Shown here: positions 16,306 to 25,938 of the stretch, in pieces | Numbering within the stretch: position 1 is the stretch's first letter | How the letters are laid out: each line of letters begins with the position of its first letter | Assembly: GCA_012519955.1 (NCBI GenBank) | Contig: JAAYPH010000052.1 | Span: 1 to 33,897 of the forward strand | Reading direction: 5' to 3' | Length of the DNA stretch: 33,897 nt | Source of the DNA: Candidatus Epulonipiscium sp. | Lineage (GTDB): Bacteria > Bacillota > Clostridia > Lachnospirales > Defluviitaleaceae | Notes under the pieces: generated by a model | Database searches by the model: none | The model's input: only the letters and a program-made list of their open reading frames with translations | What the model was told of the DNA's origin: nothing | Translations under genes and position numbers: made by a program

Positions 16306-17640
16306 TTACATAAAAGGAAGTTTGAATTTTCCTTTTTTGCCTTTTGTCATATCAGAGAATTGCTTCATCATTTTCCTCATCTGTTCAAACTGTTTAATCA
16401 GTCGATTGACTTCCTGAAGATCTCTTCCACTTCCGGCAGCAATTCTCTTTTTTCTTGAGCCGTTTAAAATGGATGGATCTTTTCTTTCTTCTTTTGTCAT
16501 TGATTTTATAATGGCTTCAACATGGGCAATTTCTTTTTCATCAATATCAATATCACCTAATTTTTGTGCATTCATACCAGGAATCATACCCAATATTTGA
16601 TTTAATGGGCCCATTTTTTTAACCTGCTGCATTTGTTCTAAGAAATCATCGAAATCAAATTCCATTTTTCTAAATTTCTGTTCCAATGCAGAAACCTTTT
16701 TTTCGTCAAAGCTCTGCTGAGCTTTTTCGATAAGGGTTAAAACATCTCCCATTCCTAATATTCTTGAAGCCATTCTATCAGGATAAAATGGTTGAAGATC
16801 TTCCAGTTTCTCTCCTAACCCAACATACTTTATTGGCTTTTGAGTAACTGAGCGAACAGATAATGCTGCTCCTCCCCTGGTATCTCCATCCAATTTGGTC
16901 AATATGACTCCGTCAATTCCTAATTTTTCATTAAAACTTTCTGCAACATTAACAGCATCCTGACCAGTCATAGCATCTACAACAAGAAGAATTTCCTGAG
17001 GCTTTACAACAGATTTGATTTCTTCTAATTCATCCATCAGCTTTTCATCAATATGAAGACGACCGGCGGTGTCGATGATCACAATATCATTACGATTGTC
17101 TTTTGCATATTGCAAAGCAGCTTTTGCAATTTCAACCGGCTGCTTGGAATCTTCTATAGAAAATACGGGAATACCAACTTGAGAGCCTACAACTTGAAGC
17201 TGTTTAATCGCTGCCGGACGATAAACGTCGCAAGCAACCAGTAAAGGTTTTTTTCCCATTTTCTTTATTTGACCGCCTAGTTTACCGGAAGTAGTTGTTT
17301 TTCCGGCACCCTGCAAACCTACCATCATATATACGGTAGGGGGATTATTAGAAAAGGTCAATTTGCTTTGAGTACTTCCCATCAAGTCAATTAACTCTTC
17401 ATGTACAATTTTAATCACTTGCTGCCCTGGCGTTAAACTTTCTAAAACATCATGTCCAACGGCTCTTTGTTTAATTTTATCAATAAATGATTTAACTACT
17501 TTGAAGTTAACATCTGCTTCAAGCAATGCTAATTTTACTTCTCGCAGTGCAGCATTAACATCCTTTTCCGTTAATTTCCCTTTACTTTTTAGCTTTTTAA
17601 AAACATCTTGAAGCTTGTCAGACAAACTTTCAAAAGCCAT
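16306..17640 (-). CDS. ffh: Signal recognition particle GTPase Ffh
   Basis: Ffh is the protein part of the bacterial SRP and delivers ribosomes making membrane proteins to FtsY. The product is 444 aa. An N-terminal helical domain is followed by the G domain with GLQGAGKTT (108-116), DTAGRLH and TKLDGDTRGG. The methionine-rich M domain follows from about residue 300 (MGPLNQILGMIPGMN, the basic GSRKKRIAAGSG that grips SRP RNA, and FEQMRKMMKQF). It starts 16 nt after ylxM. FtsY, its receptor, is encoded just upstream at 18106-19365; the SRP RNA gene is not in the window. Confidence 0.98.
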   Translation of the reverse strand: MAFESLSDKLQDVFKKLKSKGKLTEKDVNAALREVKLALLEADVNFKVVKSFIDKIKQRAVGHDVLESLTPGQQVIKIVHEELIDLMGSTQSKLTFSNNPPTVYMMVGLQGAGKTTTSGKLGGQIKKMGKKPLLVACDVYRPAAIKQLQVVGSQVGIPVFSIEDSKQPVEIAKAALQYAKDNRNDIVIIDTAGRLHIDEKLMDELEEIKSVVKPQEILLVVDAMTGQDAVNVAESFNEKLGIDGVILTKLDGDTRGGAALSVRSVTQKPIKYVGLGEKLEDLQPFYPDRMASRILGMGDVLTLIEKAQQSFDEKKVSALEQKFRKMEFDFDDFLEQMQQVKKMGPLNQILGMIPGMNAQKLGDIDIDEKEIAHVEAIIKSMTKEERKDPSILNGSRKKRIAAGSGRDLQEVNRLIKQFEQMRKMMKQFSDMTKGKKGKFKLPFM

Positions 17641-17656
17641 GGATCAAGCCTCCCAA

Positions 17657-18013
17657 TCATTCATCTAATATTTTATACGCAATATTTTTCATATCTTGAA
17701 TTTGTGATTTGATTTTCTGCGGGTTATTAAAGTCCCTTTCCATTTCATCCATGATTTGAATCATTTCTTTAATACACTGTTTATTTCTAACAAAACGGTC
17801 AACCAGATGCAAGGTTTCTTCATACTGAGATAAAATATTTTCGGAGCGTTTTAAAGTGTCATAAACCCCTTGTCTGCTGATTTGAAGTTGTTCAGCAATC
17901 TCAGCTAAAGATAAATCGTTTTGATAATACAACTCAAATATATTTTTCTGTTTGTCAGTTAATAACTCTCCATAAAAATCATAGAGAAGAGTGATTCTTA
18001 AAATATCATCCAT
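17657..18013 (-). CDS. ylxM: YlxM-type SRP-associated helix-turn-helix protein
   Basis: The product is a 118-aa UPF0122 (YlxM) protein that opens MDDILRITLLYDFYGELLTDKQ. It carries a sigma-region-4-like helix-turn-helix (DLSLAEIAEQLQISRQGVYDTLKRSE, about 49-74), with a coiled C-terminal tail. In streptococci YlxM binds SRP RNA and modulates SRP function; in other species the role is only inferred from the constant link to ffh. It leads the operon, with a consensus promoter at 18068-18096. Confidence 0.95.
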   Translation of the reverse strand: MDDILRITLLYDFYGELLTDKQKNIFELYYQNDLSLAEIAEQLQISRQGVYDTLKRSENILSQYEETLHLVDRFVRNKQCIKEMIQIMDEMERDFNNPQKIKSQIQDMKNIAYKILDE

Positions 18014-18067
18014 AAGATCACCTAAGAATTTTTGTTCGAGTGTAAAGTAAATATCCTTTACGTGACT

Positions 18068-18096
18068 ATTCTATAGAAAAAGCCTTGCTTTGTCAA
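18068..18096 (-). promoter_or_regulatory. Sigma-A promoter of ylxM-ffh-rpsP-khpA
   Basis: On the minus strand the -35 is TTGACA (18091-18096) and the -10 TAGAAT (18068-18073), with a 17-nt spacer. It sits between the ftsY stop and ylxM and gives a leader of about 48 nt. Confidence 0.8.
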
Positions 18097-18105
18097 GTAC
18101 AAATT

Positions 18106-19365
18106 TTACAAGGAATCATTATTTTCTTCAGCAAACAGGGCTTTAGCAAATTCCTGAGGATTAAATGGCTGCAAATCATCAATGCCTTCCCCTACCCCTA
18201 TATATTTTACGGGAATATTCATTTCGGAATTAATCGCAATGATAATACCGCCTTTTGCTGTTCCATCTAATTTGGTTAAAATAATTCCTGTAATATCTGC
18301 CACTTCTTTAAATAGTTTAACCTGCTGCAATGCATTTTGACCGGTTGTTGCATCCAGAACCAGTAAAACCTCTTTACGTGCTTCAGGATATTCTCTGCTG
18401 ATAATTCTAAATATTTTTCTTAACTCTTCCATCAGATTCTTTTTATTATGCAGTCTTCCTGCAGTATCGCAGATTAAAACATCAGTTTTTCGAGATTTTG
18501 CTGCCTGTACAGCATCAAATATCACCGCTGCCGGATCTGAATTTTCCTGATGGCGAATGACATCAACACCTGCCCTGTTTCCCCATACTTCCAGTTGATC
18601 TATGGCTGCTGCGCGGAAAGTATCTGCTGCCGCCAGAAGAACTTTTTTATTTTGCTGTTTCATATTATGAGCTAATTTACCTATGGTCGTTGTTTTACCT
18701 ACTCCATTAACACCTATAACTAAAATTACTGTAGGACCTTCATCAACATGAATTTCATGATCTCCTCGTTCTAGAAGACTTGAAATCTCCTCAATAAGAA
18801 GTTGTTTAAGCTCCGAAGCATCTGTAATTTTTTGCTCTTTTACCTTAATCCTTAAACCATTAATAATATTAAGGGTAGTATCTACACCTATATCTGCCAT
18901 AATAAGTGCTTCTTCTAACTCCTCAAACAATTCCTCATCAATCTTTTTAAAAGATTTAAGGACTTGATCAATCCCTTCCATAATATTACTTCTTGTCTTG
19001 GTTAAACCTTTTACTAATTTAGAGAAAAAGCCCATTTTAGGTTTAGGACTCTCTTCAGTTACTTCTTCACTGCTAACAGCTTCACTGAAATCTGATTCTG
19101 AAAAAGAATCATTTTCTATATCGCTGTCCATGTCAGCATCTTCAGAGATTACATTTTCTTCTTCACTTTCGGCGGCATCATTTACTTCTTCTTCCTCATT
19201 TTCTGTATCTTGAACTTCTTCAGCATAATATGAGGCTTCGTTTTCATTTTCTGTTTCTACATCTGCTTCAAGCAAAACCTCTTTTTGTTCTTCTTGATTT
19301 TGAGTTTCATTGTTTTGTTCATTGTGGCTTTTGTCTTTTCCAAACCATTTTTTGAATAATCCCAT
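18106..19365 (-). CDS. ftsY: Signal recognition particle receptor FtsY
   Basis: FtsY is the membrane-associated receptor that docks the SRP-ribosome complex at SecY. The product is 419 aa. A short basic start (GLFKKWFGK) is followed by a very acidic, low-complexity A region (about 27-107, dozens of Glu and Asp) and the NG domain (about 113-415). Motifs are GVNGVGKTT (218-226), DTAGRLH from D300 and TKLDGTAKGG (364-373). The long acidic region is more usual in E. coli FtsY than in Bacillus, though clostridial versions vary. It starts 14 nt after smc; ylxM-ffh follow under their own promoter. Confidence 0.97.
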   Translation of the reverse strand: MGLFKKWFGKDKSHNEQNNETQNQEEQKEVLLEADVETENENEASYYAEEVQDTENEEEEVNDAAESEEENVISEDADMDSDIENDSFSESDFSEAVSSEEVTEESPKPKMGFFSKLVKGLTKTRSNIMEGIDQVLKSFKKIDEELFEELEEALIMADIGVDTTLNIINGLRIKVKEQKITDASELKQLLIEEISSLLERGDHEIHVDEGPTVILVIGVNGVGKTTTIGKLAHNMKQQNKKVLLAAADTFRAAAIDQLEVWGNRAGVDVIRHQENSDPAAVIFDAVQAAKSRKTDVLICDTAGRLHNKKNLMEELRKIFRIISREYPEARKEVLLVLDATTGQNALQQVKLFKEVADITGIILTKLDGTAKGGIIIAINSEMNIPVKYIGVGEGIDDLQPFNPQEFAKALFAEENNDSL

Positions 19366-19379
19366 GATTTCACTCCTTA

Positions 19380-22300
19380 TTAACTTGCTTCTTCATTCTC
19401 CTGTACATCAGAAAGTTTAACTGAAAGTAATTTTGAAATGCCTTGTTCTTGCATGGTCACTCCATACAAGGTATCAGCGACCTCCATGGTTCCTTTTCTA
19501 TGGGTAATAACGATGAATTGTGTTTGATCGCCAAATCTTTTTAAATAACGGGCAAAGCGATTAACATTGGCATCGTCTAAAGCAGCTTCTATTTCATCCA
19601 GTATACAAAATGGAGAGGGCTTCATTTTTAAAATCGAGAACAATAGTGCGATAGCAGTCAGCGCCCTTTCCCCTCCTGATAAAAGCATCATGTTTTGGAG
19701 TTTTTTACCCGGGGGCTGAGCGATAATCTCAATGCCTGACTCTAGAACGTTATCTTCCTCCGTCAACTGAAGATAGCCTTTGCCTCCTCCAAACAATTCT
19801 CTAAAGACTTCATTAAAGTTAGAGGAAATTACAGCAAAATTCTCTTTGAACTGCTTTTCCATAGAAACTGTTAACTCTTGAATAATATTGCGCAGTTTTT
19901 GCTCAGCATTAAGAATATCTTCTCTTTGAGCGGAAAGAAATTCATATCTTTCCTTTACTTTTTCATACTCATTGATTGCATCTAAGTTGATATTACCCAG
20001 GTTTCTGATTCGAGCATTATATTCAGAGGACAATTTTTTCATTTGGGTCATAGAACCCATATCTTTTTTATAATTTAATGCAGAGTTATAAGTCTCTTCA
20101 TATTCTTCCCAGATACGATTAAATAGATTATCCTGCTCTAATTTAAATTTTGTCTTTTTATTTTCTATGCGATGCATTTCCTGCTGAATGAGCTCAATGT
20201 TTTTTGTGGTATGCTCAATTTTTTCTTCAAATTGTTGAAGGTTTTCCAGACTTTGCTTTTTAGATTCCTGCAAGCCATTTTGGCTGTCTGTTTTCTCTTT
20301 TAAGGATAAATTTAAATCTTCTATCTTACTCTTGTTTTCTTGAATTTCTTTTTGTTTTAATTCTGTTTGTTCATAACAATTTTTTATTTCTTCTTCTTTT
20401 TTCTGCTTTTCTACTATTAAATTTTGAATTTCATCTTCTATTCGTTTCATATTTTCACTGATGTGATCATTATTTTGTTCTAAAGAAGAAATCTGAATTT
20501 TAAGTTCCGTAATGCTTTGAGTTAAATCTTCTTTTAATGCCCGTTCGCTTTGAATATTAGATTGATGGGTATCTACTTTACTATGGATCTCTTCAATGTC
20601 TTTTTCAATGTCATTGAGCATTTTATTTTTTTCCGATAGTTTAACCAACAGATCTTTATACTGAATATCTAATTGTTCTTCTTCTAATGCAAATTGCTTC
20701 TTCGTATCTTCTATATGTAAAAGCACTTCTTTGCACTGCTGTATTTCATGATTTCTTGATATGATCTCAATATTGAGTTCTTGAACTTTTGATTTTTTAT
20801 CTTCAATAGTGTTTAAATTTTTATTTTTAATCTCTTCATACTGAGTCAAATTTTTTCTTGCTTCTTCTAATTGGTTTGTTATTTCATTCAATTCACTGGT
20901 TAATTCTCTTAGTTCCCTTGATCTTGAAAAAATACTGCTTGTTTTCTGGTAGATGCTTCCTCCGGTCATAGACCCTCCGGCATTCAATACATCTCCGTCT
21001 AAAGTAACTATTTTATATTTATGGTCATACTTTTTGGCAAGAGCAATTCCGCAGTCAAGATCTTTTACAATAATGACTCTGCCTAACAAATAGGAAATAA
21101 CATTATGATAAATCGGTTCATAGCTTATAATAGAAGACGCAATGCCAAGGACGCCATCTTCTTTTAACAGTTGTAGTTTTTCTTTTCCCAATTCTTTTTC
21201 TTTGATTGCAGAAAGAGGTAAAAAAGTAGCCCGGCCTAATTGATTTTTTCTTAAATACTCAATTACTTTCTTCGAAACTTCTTCAGTGCTGGTAACAATA
21301 TTTTGCATACTGCTTCCAAGGGCAACTTCAATGGCTGTTTCATATCCTTTGGGAACTTTAATCAGTTCTGCAACTACGCCGCAGATCCCCTGCCAATGTT
21401 GGGGATTTTCCTGCTTTAATCGTAAAATATTTTTAACGCTTTTATTAAAGCCTTCAAATTCTTTTTCCATTTGTCCTAGAATCTGCTGTCTGGATTTAAT
21501 CCGATGCATTTTTTCCGTTAAGTTGCTAATACTATTGGATTGCTGACGGATTGCTTCAAAAATATCTTCATTATGTTCCGTTAATTCATCTATGTCATTT
21601 TGCAAAGCATGAATTGTACTTTGCTTGTCCTCATACATCTTATTGAGCGCTTTTAGATGAACAGTTTGTTCTTTGTATTGAGTTTTAATGCGGCTTTTTT
21701 CTATTTCAATTTGGCTTCTGCGATTTTCGATTTGTTCCAAAAGCCCCTTCATTTTTTGTATATTGCTTTTTAACTCTGAAGATTGATTCATTTTTTCAAT
21801 GATATCAGATTTAAACCGCTCAATTTCCGTTTCACTCGTTGATAGTAATTTTGTGAGTTCGTTAAATTGAGCTTCCTTTTCTTCTAAAATTTCTTTCTTG
21901 CTATTTAATTCTAAAGTGAGCCCTTTAACTTTAAATGAAAGCTGTACTTTTTCTTCATCTTTTTGAGTCATCTGGACTTGTATTTTGTCACATTCATTTT
22001 GAAGTCTAGTGATATCTTGGTTCAAATGATGAATATCTTGAAGAATTGCTTTGTTATCCCCTTCTATTTTTTCAATGAGCGTTTTAATATCTAAAATATT
22101 GTTTTGAATTTGGAAGATTTCTTCTTCAGTCTGGTCTATTTCCTTTCGAATTCTGGCGTATTCTTCTTTTTGTTTAGTGTGAAGGTCCTTTTGACGCATT
22201 AATTCTTCTTCATTAATAGAAAAAGATTCTTCTAAAGAGGATAGTTCTTTTCTTAAAATATCTGCTTCTTCAATAAAGATATTTAAATCAATCGCTTTGA

Positions 22301-22964
22301 GCTTTTCTTTAATACTTAGGTACTCTTTTGCTTTTTCTGCTTGAACAGATAAGGGTTGTATCTGTTTTTCCAATTCGGAAATAATGTCTTCTATACGTAT
22401 TAAATTCTGTTTTTCTATTTCCAGCTTTTTTTCTGCTTCTAATTTTCTATTTTTGTATTTTACAATTCCCACTGCCTCTTCAAATATGAATCTTCTATCC
22501 TCCGGCTTACTACTGAGTATTCTATCAATCTGACCTTGTCCAATAATGGAGTAGCCTTCTTTCCCCACACCTGTATCCATAAATAATTCATATATATCTC
22601 TTAAACGGCAGGAGGTCCCATTGATAGAATATTCACTTTCTCCAGACCTATACACCCTTCTTGTAACACTTACCTCACCAAAAGAAATGGGGATCTTTCC
22701 ATCAGAATTGTCTAAAGTAATAGTCACTTCAGCAAATCCAAGGGGTTTTCTATTTTGAGTCCCTGCAAAAATGATGTCTTCCATTTTTGCTCCTCTAAGG
22801 GTTTTTGCACTTTGTTCTCCTAAAACCCATCGAATAGAATCTGCAATATTGCTTTTTCCGCTTCCATTTGGTCCAACTACGGCACTAATACCTTTATTAA
22901 AGTCTAATTTCAAGGTATCGGCAAAGGATTTAAAGCCTTGTATTTCTAACCTTTTTAAATACAT
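19380..22964 (-). CDS. smc: Chromosome segregation ATPase SMC
   Basis: SMC is the motor of the bacterial condensin complex with ScpA and ScpB. The product is 1194 aa, the usual size. It has Walker A GPNGSGKSN (31-39) in the N-terminal head, long coiled coils (about 165-500 and 670-1020) flanking the hinge (about 515-665, with GSMTGGS), then the C-terminal head with signature LLSGGERAL and Walker B FCILDEIEAALDD. The start is the ATG at 22964 with AGGTG upstream; the frame opens three codons earlier at a GTG. It starts 5 nt after the rnc stop, inside rnc-smc-ftsY. Confidence 0.98.
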   Translation of the reverse strand: MYLKRLEIQGFKSFADTLKLDFNKGISAVVGPNGSGKSNIADSIRWVLGEQSAKTLRGAKMEDIIFAGTQNRKPLGFAEVTITLDNSDGKIPISFGEVSVTRRVYRSGESEYSINGTSCRLRDIYELFMDTGVGKEGYSIIGQGQIDRILSSKPEDRRFIFEEAVGIVKYKNRKLEAEKKLEIEKQNLIRIEDIISELEKQIQPLSVQAEKAKEYLSIKEKLKAIDLNIFIEEADILRKELSSLEESFSINEEELMRQKDLHTKQKEEYARIRKEIDQTEEEIFQIQNNILDIKTLIEKIEGDNKAILQDIHHLNQDITRLQNECDKIQVQMTQKDEEKVQLSFKVKGLTLELNSKKEILEEKEAQFNELTKLLSTSETEIERFKSDIIEKMNQSSELKSNIQKMKGLLEQIENRRSQIEIEKSRIKTQYKEQTVHLKALNKMYEDKQSTIHALQNDIDELTEHNEDIFEAIRQQSNSISNLTEKMHRIKSRQQILGQMEKEFEGFNKSVKNILRLKQENPQHWQGICGVVAELIKVPKGYETAIEVALGSSMQNIVTSTEEVSKKVIEYLRKNQLGRATFLPLSAIKEKELGKEKLQLLKEDGVLGIASSIISYEPIYHNVISYLLGRVIIVKDLDCGIALAKKYDHKYKIVTLDGDVLNAGGSMTGGSIYQKTSSIFSRSRELRELTSELNEITNQLEEARKNLTQYEEIKNKNLNTIEDKKSKVQELNIEIISRNHEIQQCKEVLLHIEDTKKQFALEEEQLDIQYKDLLVKLSEKNKMLNDIEKDIEEIHSKVDTHQSNIQSERALKEDLTQSITELKIQISSLEQNNDHISENMKRIEDEIQNLIVEKQKKEEEIKNCYEQTELKQKEIQENKSKIEDLNLSLKEKTDSQNGLQESKKQSLENLQQFEEKIEHTTKNIELIQQEMHRIENKKTKFKLEQDNLFNRIWEEYEETYNSALNYKKDMGSMTQMKKLSSEYNARIRNLGNINLDAINEYEKVKERYEFLSAQREDILNAEQKLRNIIQELTVSMEKQFKENFAVISSNFNEVFRELFGGGKGYLQLTEEDNVLESGIEIIAQPPGKKLQNMMLLSGGERALTAIALLFSILKMKPSPFCILDEIEAALDDANVNRFARYLKRFGDQTQFIVITHRKGTMEVADTLYGVTMQEQGISKLLSVKLSDVQENEEAS

Positions 22965-22969
22965 AAATT

Positions 22970-23674
22970 TCACCTCATAAACGAATGGAGTGCGTTAAAG
23001 GCTGCATTTTGTTCCGCTTCCTTTTTACTTCTGCCTTTTCCTTGACCAAGTACAGCACCATTATGTCTTACTTCAACAAAGAATTCTTTATTATGATCGG
23101 GACCAGTTTCATTGATGGTATGGTAATCAATTGGAGAGGAACTGGTTTTTTGAATTTTTTCTTGTAAAAGAGTTTTATAGTCCATATACATATTATTATT
23201 TTTAATGAACTCAATGGATGGAATTAATATCCTTTGTACAAATTCAATGGCACTTTCCATTTTTCCATCAAGGTAAATTGCACCCAATAAAGCTTCGAAG
23301 GTATCTGCTAAAATGGAAACTCGTTCTCGTCCACCGGACAATTCTTCGCCTTTACCAAGATAAATAAAATCCCCTAGATGTATTTTTAGGGCGGCATCTG
23401 CCAAAGATGGTTCACATACTATGCTTGCTCTTAGCTTCGTTAATTCCCCTTCTGGCATATAAGGATATTTATGAAAAATATAGTCACTGATAATTAAATC
23501 CAAAATGGCATCTCCGAGGAATTCTAATCGCTCATTATTTGGAAGATTATGTTTTTTACTTTCGTTGGAATACGAACTATGGGTTAAAGCCTCCATGATC
23601 CAGTTTTCATTCTTAAATGAATAGCCGATAATTTTTTCTAAATCCTCAATTTTTCTGGGATTCGATTTTTTCAT
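22970..23674 (-). CDS. rnc: Ribonuclease III
   Basis: RNase III cuts double-stranded RNA and processes rRNA precursors. The product is 234 aa. The catalytic signature NERLEFLGDAIL is at 47-58, with the second acidic site in LADTFEALLGAIYLD. A C-terminal double-stranded RNA binding domain (about 158-230) ends in GKGRSKKEAEQNAAFNAL. The ATG at 23674 has GGAGG upstream; the longer open frame crosses the acpP terminator and is not coding. Followed directly by smc. Confidence 0.97.
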   Translation of the reverse strand: MKKSNPRKIEDLEKIIGYSFKNENWIMEALTHSSYSNESKKHNLPNNERLEFLGDAILDLIISDYIFHKYPYMPEGELTKLRASIVCEPSLADAALKIHLGDFIYLGKGEELSGGRERVSILADTFEALLGAIYLDGKMESAIEFVQRILIPSIEFIKNNNMYMDYKTLLQEKIQKTSSSPIDYHTINETGPDHNKEFFVEVRHNGAVLGQGKGRSKKEAEQNAAFNALHSFMR

Positions 23675-23709
23675 TATTTCTTGCCTCCATAAATAATTTA
23701 TACAATAAT

Positions 23710-23733
23710 AAAAGTCCCTTTTAGAGGACTTTT
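23710..23733 (-). terminator. Hairpin after acpP
   Basis: AAAAGTCC and GGACTTTT form an 8-bp stem on the minus strand, followed by ATTATT. The U tract is weak, and rnc has no visible promoter in the 35 nt after it, so partial read-through into rnc-smc-ftsY is likely. Confidence 0.6.
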
Positions 23734-23969
23734 TATTCAGAAGCAACTGCATTTTTAATATATTCTACTGCATCTCCTACAGTTGAAATTTTTTCAGCAT
23801 CTTCATTTGAAATTTCCATATCAAATTCTTCTTCTAATGCCATAATAATTTGAAATATATCCAAAGAATCTGCACCTAGGTCATCTTGGAAAGATGTTTC
23901 TTCGGTAATTTCTGATTCTTGAATATTAAGTTGTTCAGCTATAATTTCTTTCACCTTTTTAAGTATCAT
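23733..23969 (-). CDS. acpP: Acyl carrier protein
   Basis: ACP carries growing acyl chains on a phosphopantetheine arm during fatty acid synthesis. The product is 78 aa and acidic. S35 in the GADSLD motif is the attachment site. The ATG at 23969 has AGAGGTGA upstream; the frame runs 16 codons further back but those lie across the promoter. It sits between plsX and rnc, the standard order, with its own promoter at 24000-24028. Confidence 0.97.
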   Translation of the reverse strand: MILKKVKEIIAEQLNIQESEITEETSFQDDLGADSLDIFQIIMALEEEFDMEISNEDAEKISTVGDAVEYIKNAVASE

Positions 23970-23999
23970 GTAATCACCTCTTCCAGAATTTATACTTTG

Positions 24000-24028
24000 A
24001 TAATAGTATATACTCATTAAGCCGTCAA
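24000..24028 (-). promoter_or_regulatory. Sigma-A promoter of acpP
   Basis: On the minus strand the -35 is TTGACG (24023-24028) and the -10 TATTAT (24000-24005), with a 17-nt spacer. It lies just past the plsX stop and explains high independent expression of ACP. Confidence 0.6.
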
Positions 24029-24040
24029 TATGAAAATGTA

Positions 24041-25039
24041 TTATTGATTTATTTTTTGTTCAATTTGCTCTACAATCTTTTGTTCTTTGAATTTGACTGC
24101 CTGACGAATTGCACTGGCAATTGCTTTTGCATTTGAACTTCCATGGGCCTTTACAACTAATCCTTGAAGTCCCAACATAGGTGCTCCGCCGTATTCGGTG
24201 TAATCAAATCTATTTTTCACCCGCTTAAAAGCTGATTTTGATAGCAGAGCGCCAATCTTTGAAGAAGTACTTCTCAAAAGCTCTTCTTTTATGATATCAA
24301 ATAAAGAAAGCCCAAATCCTTCTGTATATTTTAAAATAATATTTCCTACAAATGCATCACATACAACGACATCTGCTTTTCCATAAGGAATATCCCTTGC
24401 TTCAATGTTTCCTATGAAGTTAAGATCTAATGCTTCAAGTAGTGGATATGCTTCTTTGGTTAACTGATTTCCCTTTTCTTTTTCTGCGCCTACATTAACC
24501 AATCCTACTTTAGGGGAGGCAATGCCCATAATATTCTCCATATAAATCGAACCCATTTGAGCAAATTGAGCTAAATAAGAAGGCTTTGAATCCATATTGG
24601 CACCACAATCTATAAGCAAAGAGAAGCCTTTTTTATTAGGAATTAAGGGAGCAAGTGCAGGGCGTTCTACTCCTTTAATACGTCCTACAAGAAAAGTGCC
24701 TCCTGCAAGAAGGGCTCCGGTACTTCCGGCAGAGATAAAAGCGTCTGCTTCTTTTTGCTTTAAAAGATTCAATCCTACAACCATGGAGGAATCTTTCTTC
24801 TTTCTTATGGCAGTTACAGGCGATTCTTCCATTGTGATTATTTCAGAAGCATGAATAATAGATATTCTCGACTGGTCATAAGAATAATGACTTAACTCAT
24901 TATTAATTTGATTTTCGTCTCCAACTAAAATCACTTTGATGTTAAACTGTTGAGCAGCTTCAACGCAGCCTTTTACTATTTCATGGGGAGCATGGTCGCC
25001 TCCCATGGCATCCACAGCAACAATTGTTTGATCTGACAT
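24041..25039 (-). CDS. plsX: Phosphate acyltransferase PlsX
   Basis: PlsX converts acyl-ACP to acyl-phosphate, the donor used by PlsY. The product is 332 aa. It opens [18 protein letters not shown] (GGDHAP at 13-18) and has the [27 protein letters not shown] and [12 protein letters not shown] segments of the family. The start is the ATG at 25039 with GGAGG 5 nt upstream; an in-frame ATG four codons earlier overlaps that site and is not used. No FapR-type operator (TTAGTACC repeat) is seen in front. It lies between rpmF and acpP. Confidence 0.96.
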   Translation of the reverse strand: MSDQTIVAVDAMGGDHAPHEIVKGCVEAAQQFNIKVILVGDENQINNELSHYSYDQSRISIIHASEIITMEESPVTAIRKKKDSSMVVGLNLLKQKEADAFISAGSTGALLAGGTFLVGRIKGVERPALAPLIPNKKGFSLLIDCGANMDSKPSYLAQFAQMGSIYMENIMGIASPKVGLVNVGAEKEKGNQLTKEAYPLLEALDLNFIGNIEARDIPYGKADVVVCDAFVGNIILKYTEGFGLSLFDIIKEELLRSTSSKIGALLSKSAFKRVKNRFDYTEYGGAPMLGLQGLVVKAHGSSNAKAIASAIRQAVKFKEQKIVEQIEQKINQ

Positions 25040-25104
25040 ACTATCCTCCATTCTGTCCTTTGGACATATATTAGGAAGTAAAAATAAATGTTTTTATGTA
25101 CAAT

Positions 25105-25128
25105 AAAAGACAGCCAAAGCTGTCTTTT
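25105..25128 (-). terminator. Terminator of yceD-rpmF
   Basis: Perfect 10-bp stem AAAAGACAGC / GCTGTCTTTT with a 4-nt loop, 9 nt after the rpmF stop, with T-containing flank on the minus strand. Confidence 0.8.
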
Positions 25129-25136
25129 AGTCTTTA

Positions 25137-25313
25137 TTATTCTACGTCTAATACTACTCTTTTATTATATGTTCCACAAGCTTTACATGCTCTATGTGGC
25201 ATCATAGCTTCTCCGCATTTTGGACATTCAACCAAATTTGGTGCAGTTAATTTCCAATTTGCTTTTCTTTTATCTCTTCTAGCTTTGGATGTTTTTCTTT
25301 TTGGTACAGCCAT
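25137..25313 (-). CDS. rpmF: 50S ribosomal protein L32
   Basis: The product is 58 aa: MAVPKRKTSKARRDKRKAN at the N-terminus, then a four-cysteine zinc ribbon (C30, C33, C43, C46: CPKC and CKAC) and the end VVLDVE. This is the zinc-binding form of L32. AAGGAGGTG precedes the ATG. It follows yceD by 59 nt in the conserved yceD-rpmF-plsX order and has a terminator directly after. Confidence 0.97.
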   Translation of the reverse strand: MAVPKRKTSKARRDKRKANWKLTAPNLVECPKCGEAMMPHRACKACGTYNKRVVLDVE

Positions 25314-25372
25314 TTCTACACCTCCTTATCATTCTCAAAACTACTATAATAGAAAGCACTTGAAGTGGAAGA

Positions 25373-25876
25373 TTATTCTGAATCCTTAAATAAGGTCTTT
25401 AGAACTGCAAAACGTGGATCTACATCGTGTTCACTGCAGTCACACATACCCTCATTGAGATTTTGTCCACACTGAGGACAAAGACCTTTGCATTGTGTAT
25501 CACATACTGTTTTCATGGGTATGTTCAACAAAATAGCGTCAATTAATATCGGCGTTAAATCTATTTCACTTCCACTATTAATTGTATGAATTTCTTCTTC
25601 ATCGATTGATTCGCTGCTGAACTGCTCTTCAATATTTATCGATAAAGAGGTTTCCACTGGTTTTGTACAACGATCACAGTACAATTCTAAAACAGTCGAA
25701 AGACTACCATTCAAATAAAGTACTTTCCCATCATTTACTAATGTACCAGTAAAATTAATAGGCTTAAGGAGCTTTATTTTTCCAGAACTAGACTCAATGA
25801 AATTGATCTTTTCTTCAAAAGATAATTCCATAGTTGAATCAGGAATTTTAATGATTCTCGACACATTTACTATCAT
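25373..25876 (-). CDS. YceD family (DUF177) protein
   Basis: The product is a 167-aa DUF177/YceD protein. The family is linked to rpmF nearly everywhere, and work in bacteria and plants ties it to 23S rRNA accumulation or maturation. Eight cysteines are visible: C67-x2-C70 (CDRC), then C125, C129, C133, C136, C145, C147 (CKGLCPQCG and CDC), which could bind zinc, as in many Firmicute members. A central acidic segment and a DLTPILIDAILLNIPM motif are typical. The ATG at 25876 has AGGAG, and a perfect sigma-A promoter lies upstream. Confidence 0.92.
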   Translation of the reverse strand: MIVNVSRIIKIPDSTMELSFEEKINFIESSSGKIKLLKPINFTGTLVNDGKVLYLNGSLSTVLELYCDRCTKPVETSLSINIEEQFSSESIDEEEIHTINSGSEIDLTPILIDAILLNIPMKTVCDTQCKGLCPQCGQNLNEGMCDCSEHDVDPRFAVLKTLFKDSE

Positions 25877-25905
25877 TATATCACTCCTGCAGGCTCACTC
25901 TTGAT

Positions 25906-25934
25906 ATTATACATACAGGGATATTATTTGTCAA
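25906..25934 (-). promoter_or_regulatory. Consensus sigma-A promoter of yceD-rpmF
   Basis: TTGACA (25929-25934), 17-nt spacer and TATAAT (25906-25911) on the minus strand match the consensus perfectly. The -35 is only a few bases past the ackA stop; no terminator for ackA is seen. Confidence 0.9.
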
Positions 25935-25938
25935 TAAA

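Noticed and set aside
25040..25104. FapR operator in front of plsX
   Set aside because: The expected TTAGTACC-type inverted repeat is not present in the gap between rpmF and plsX.
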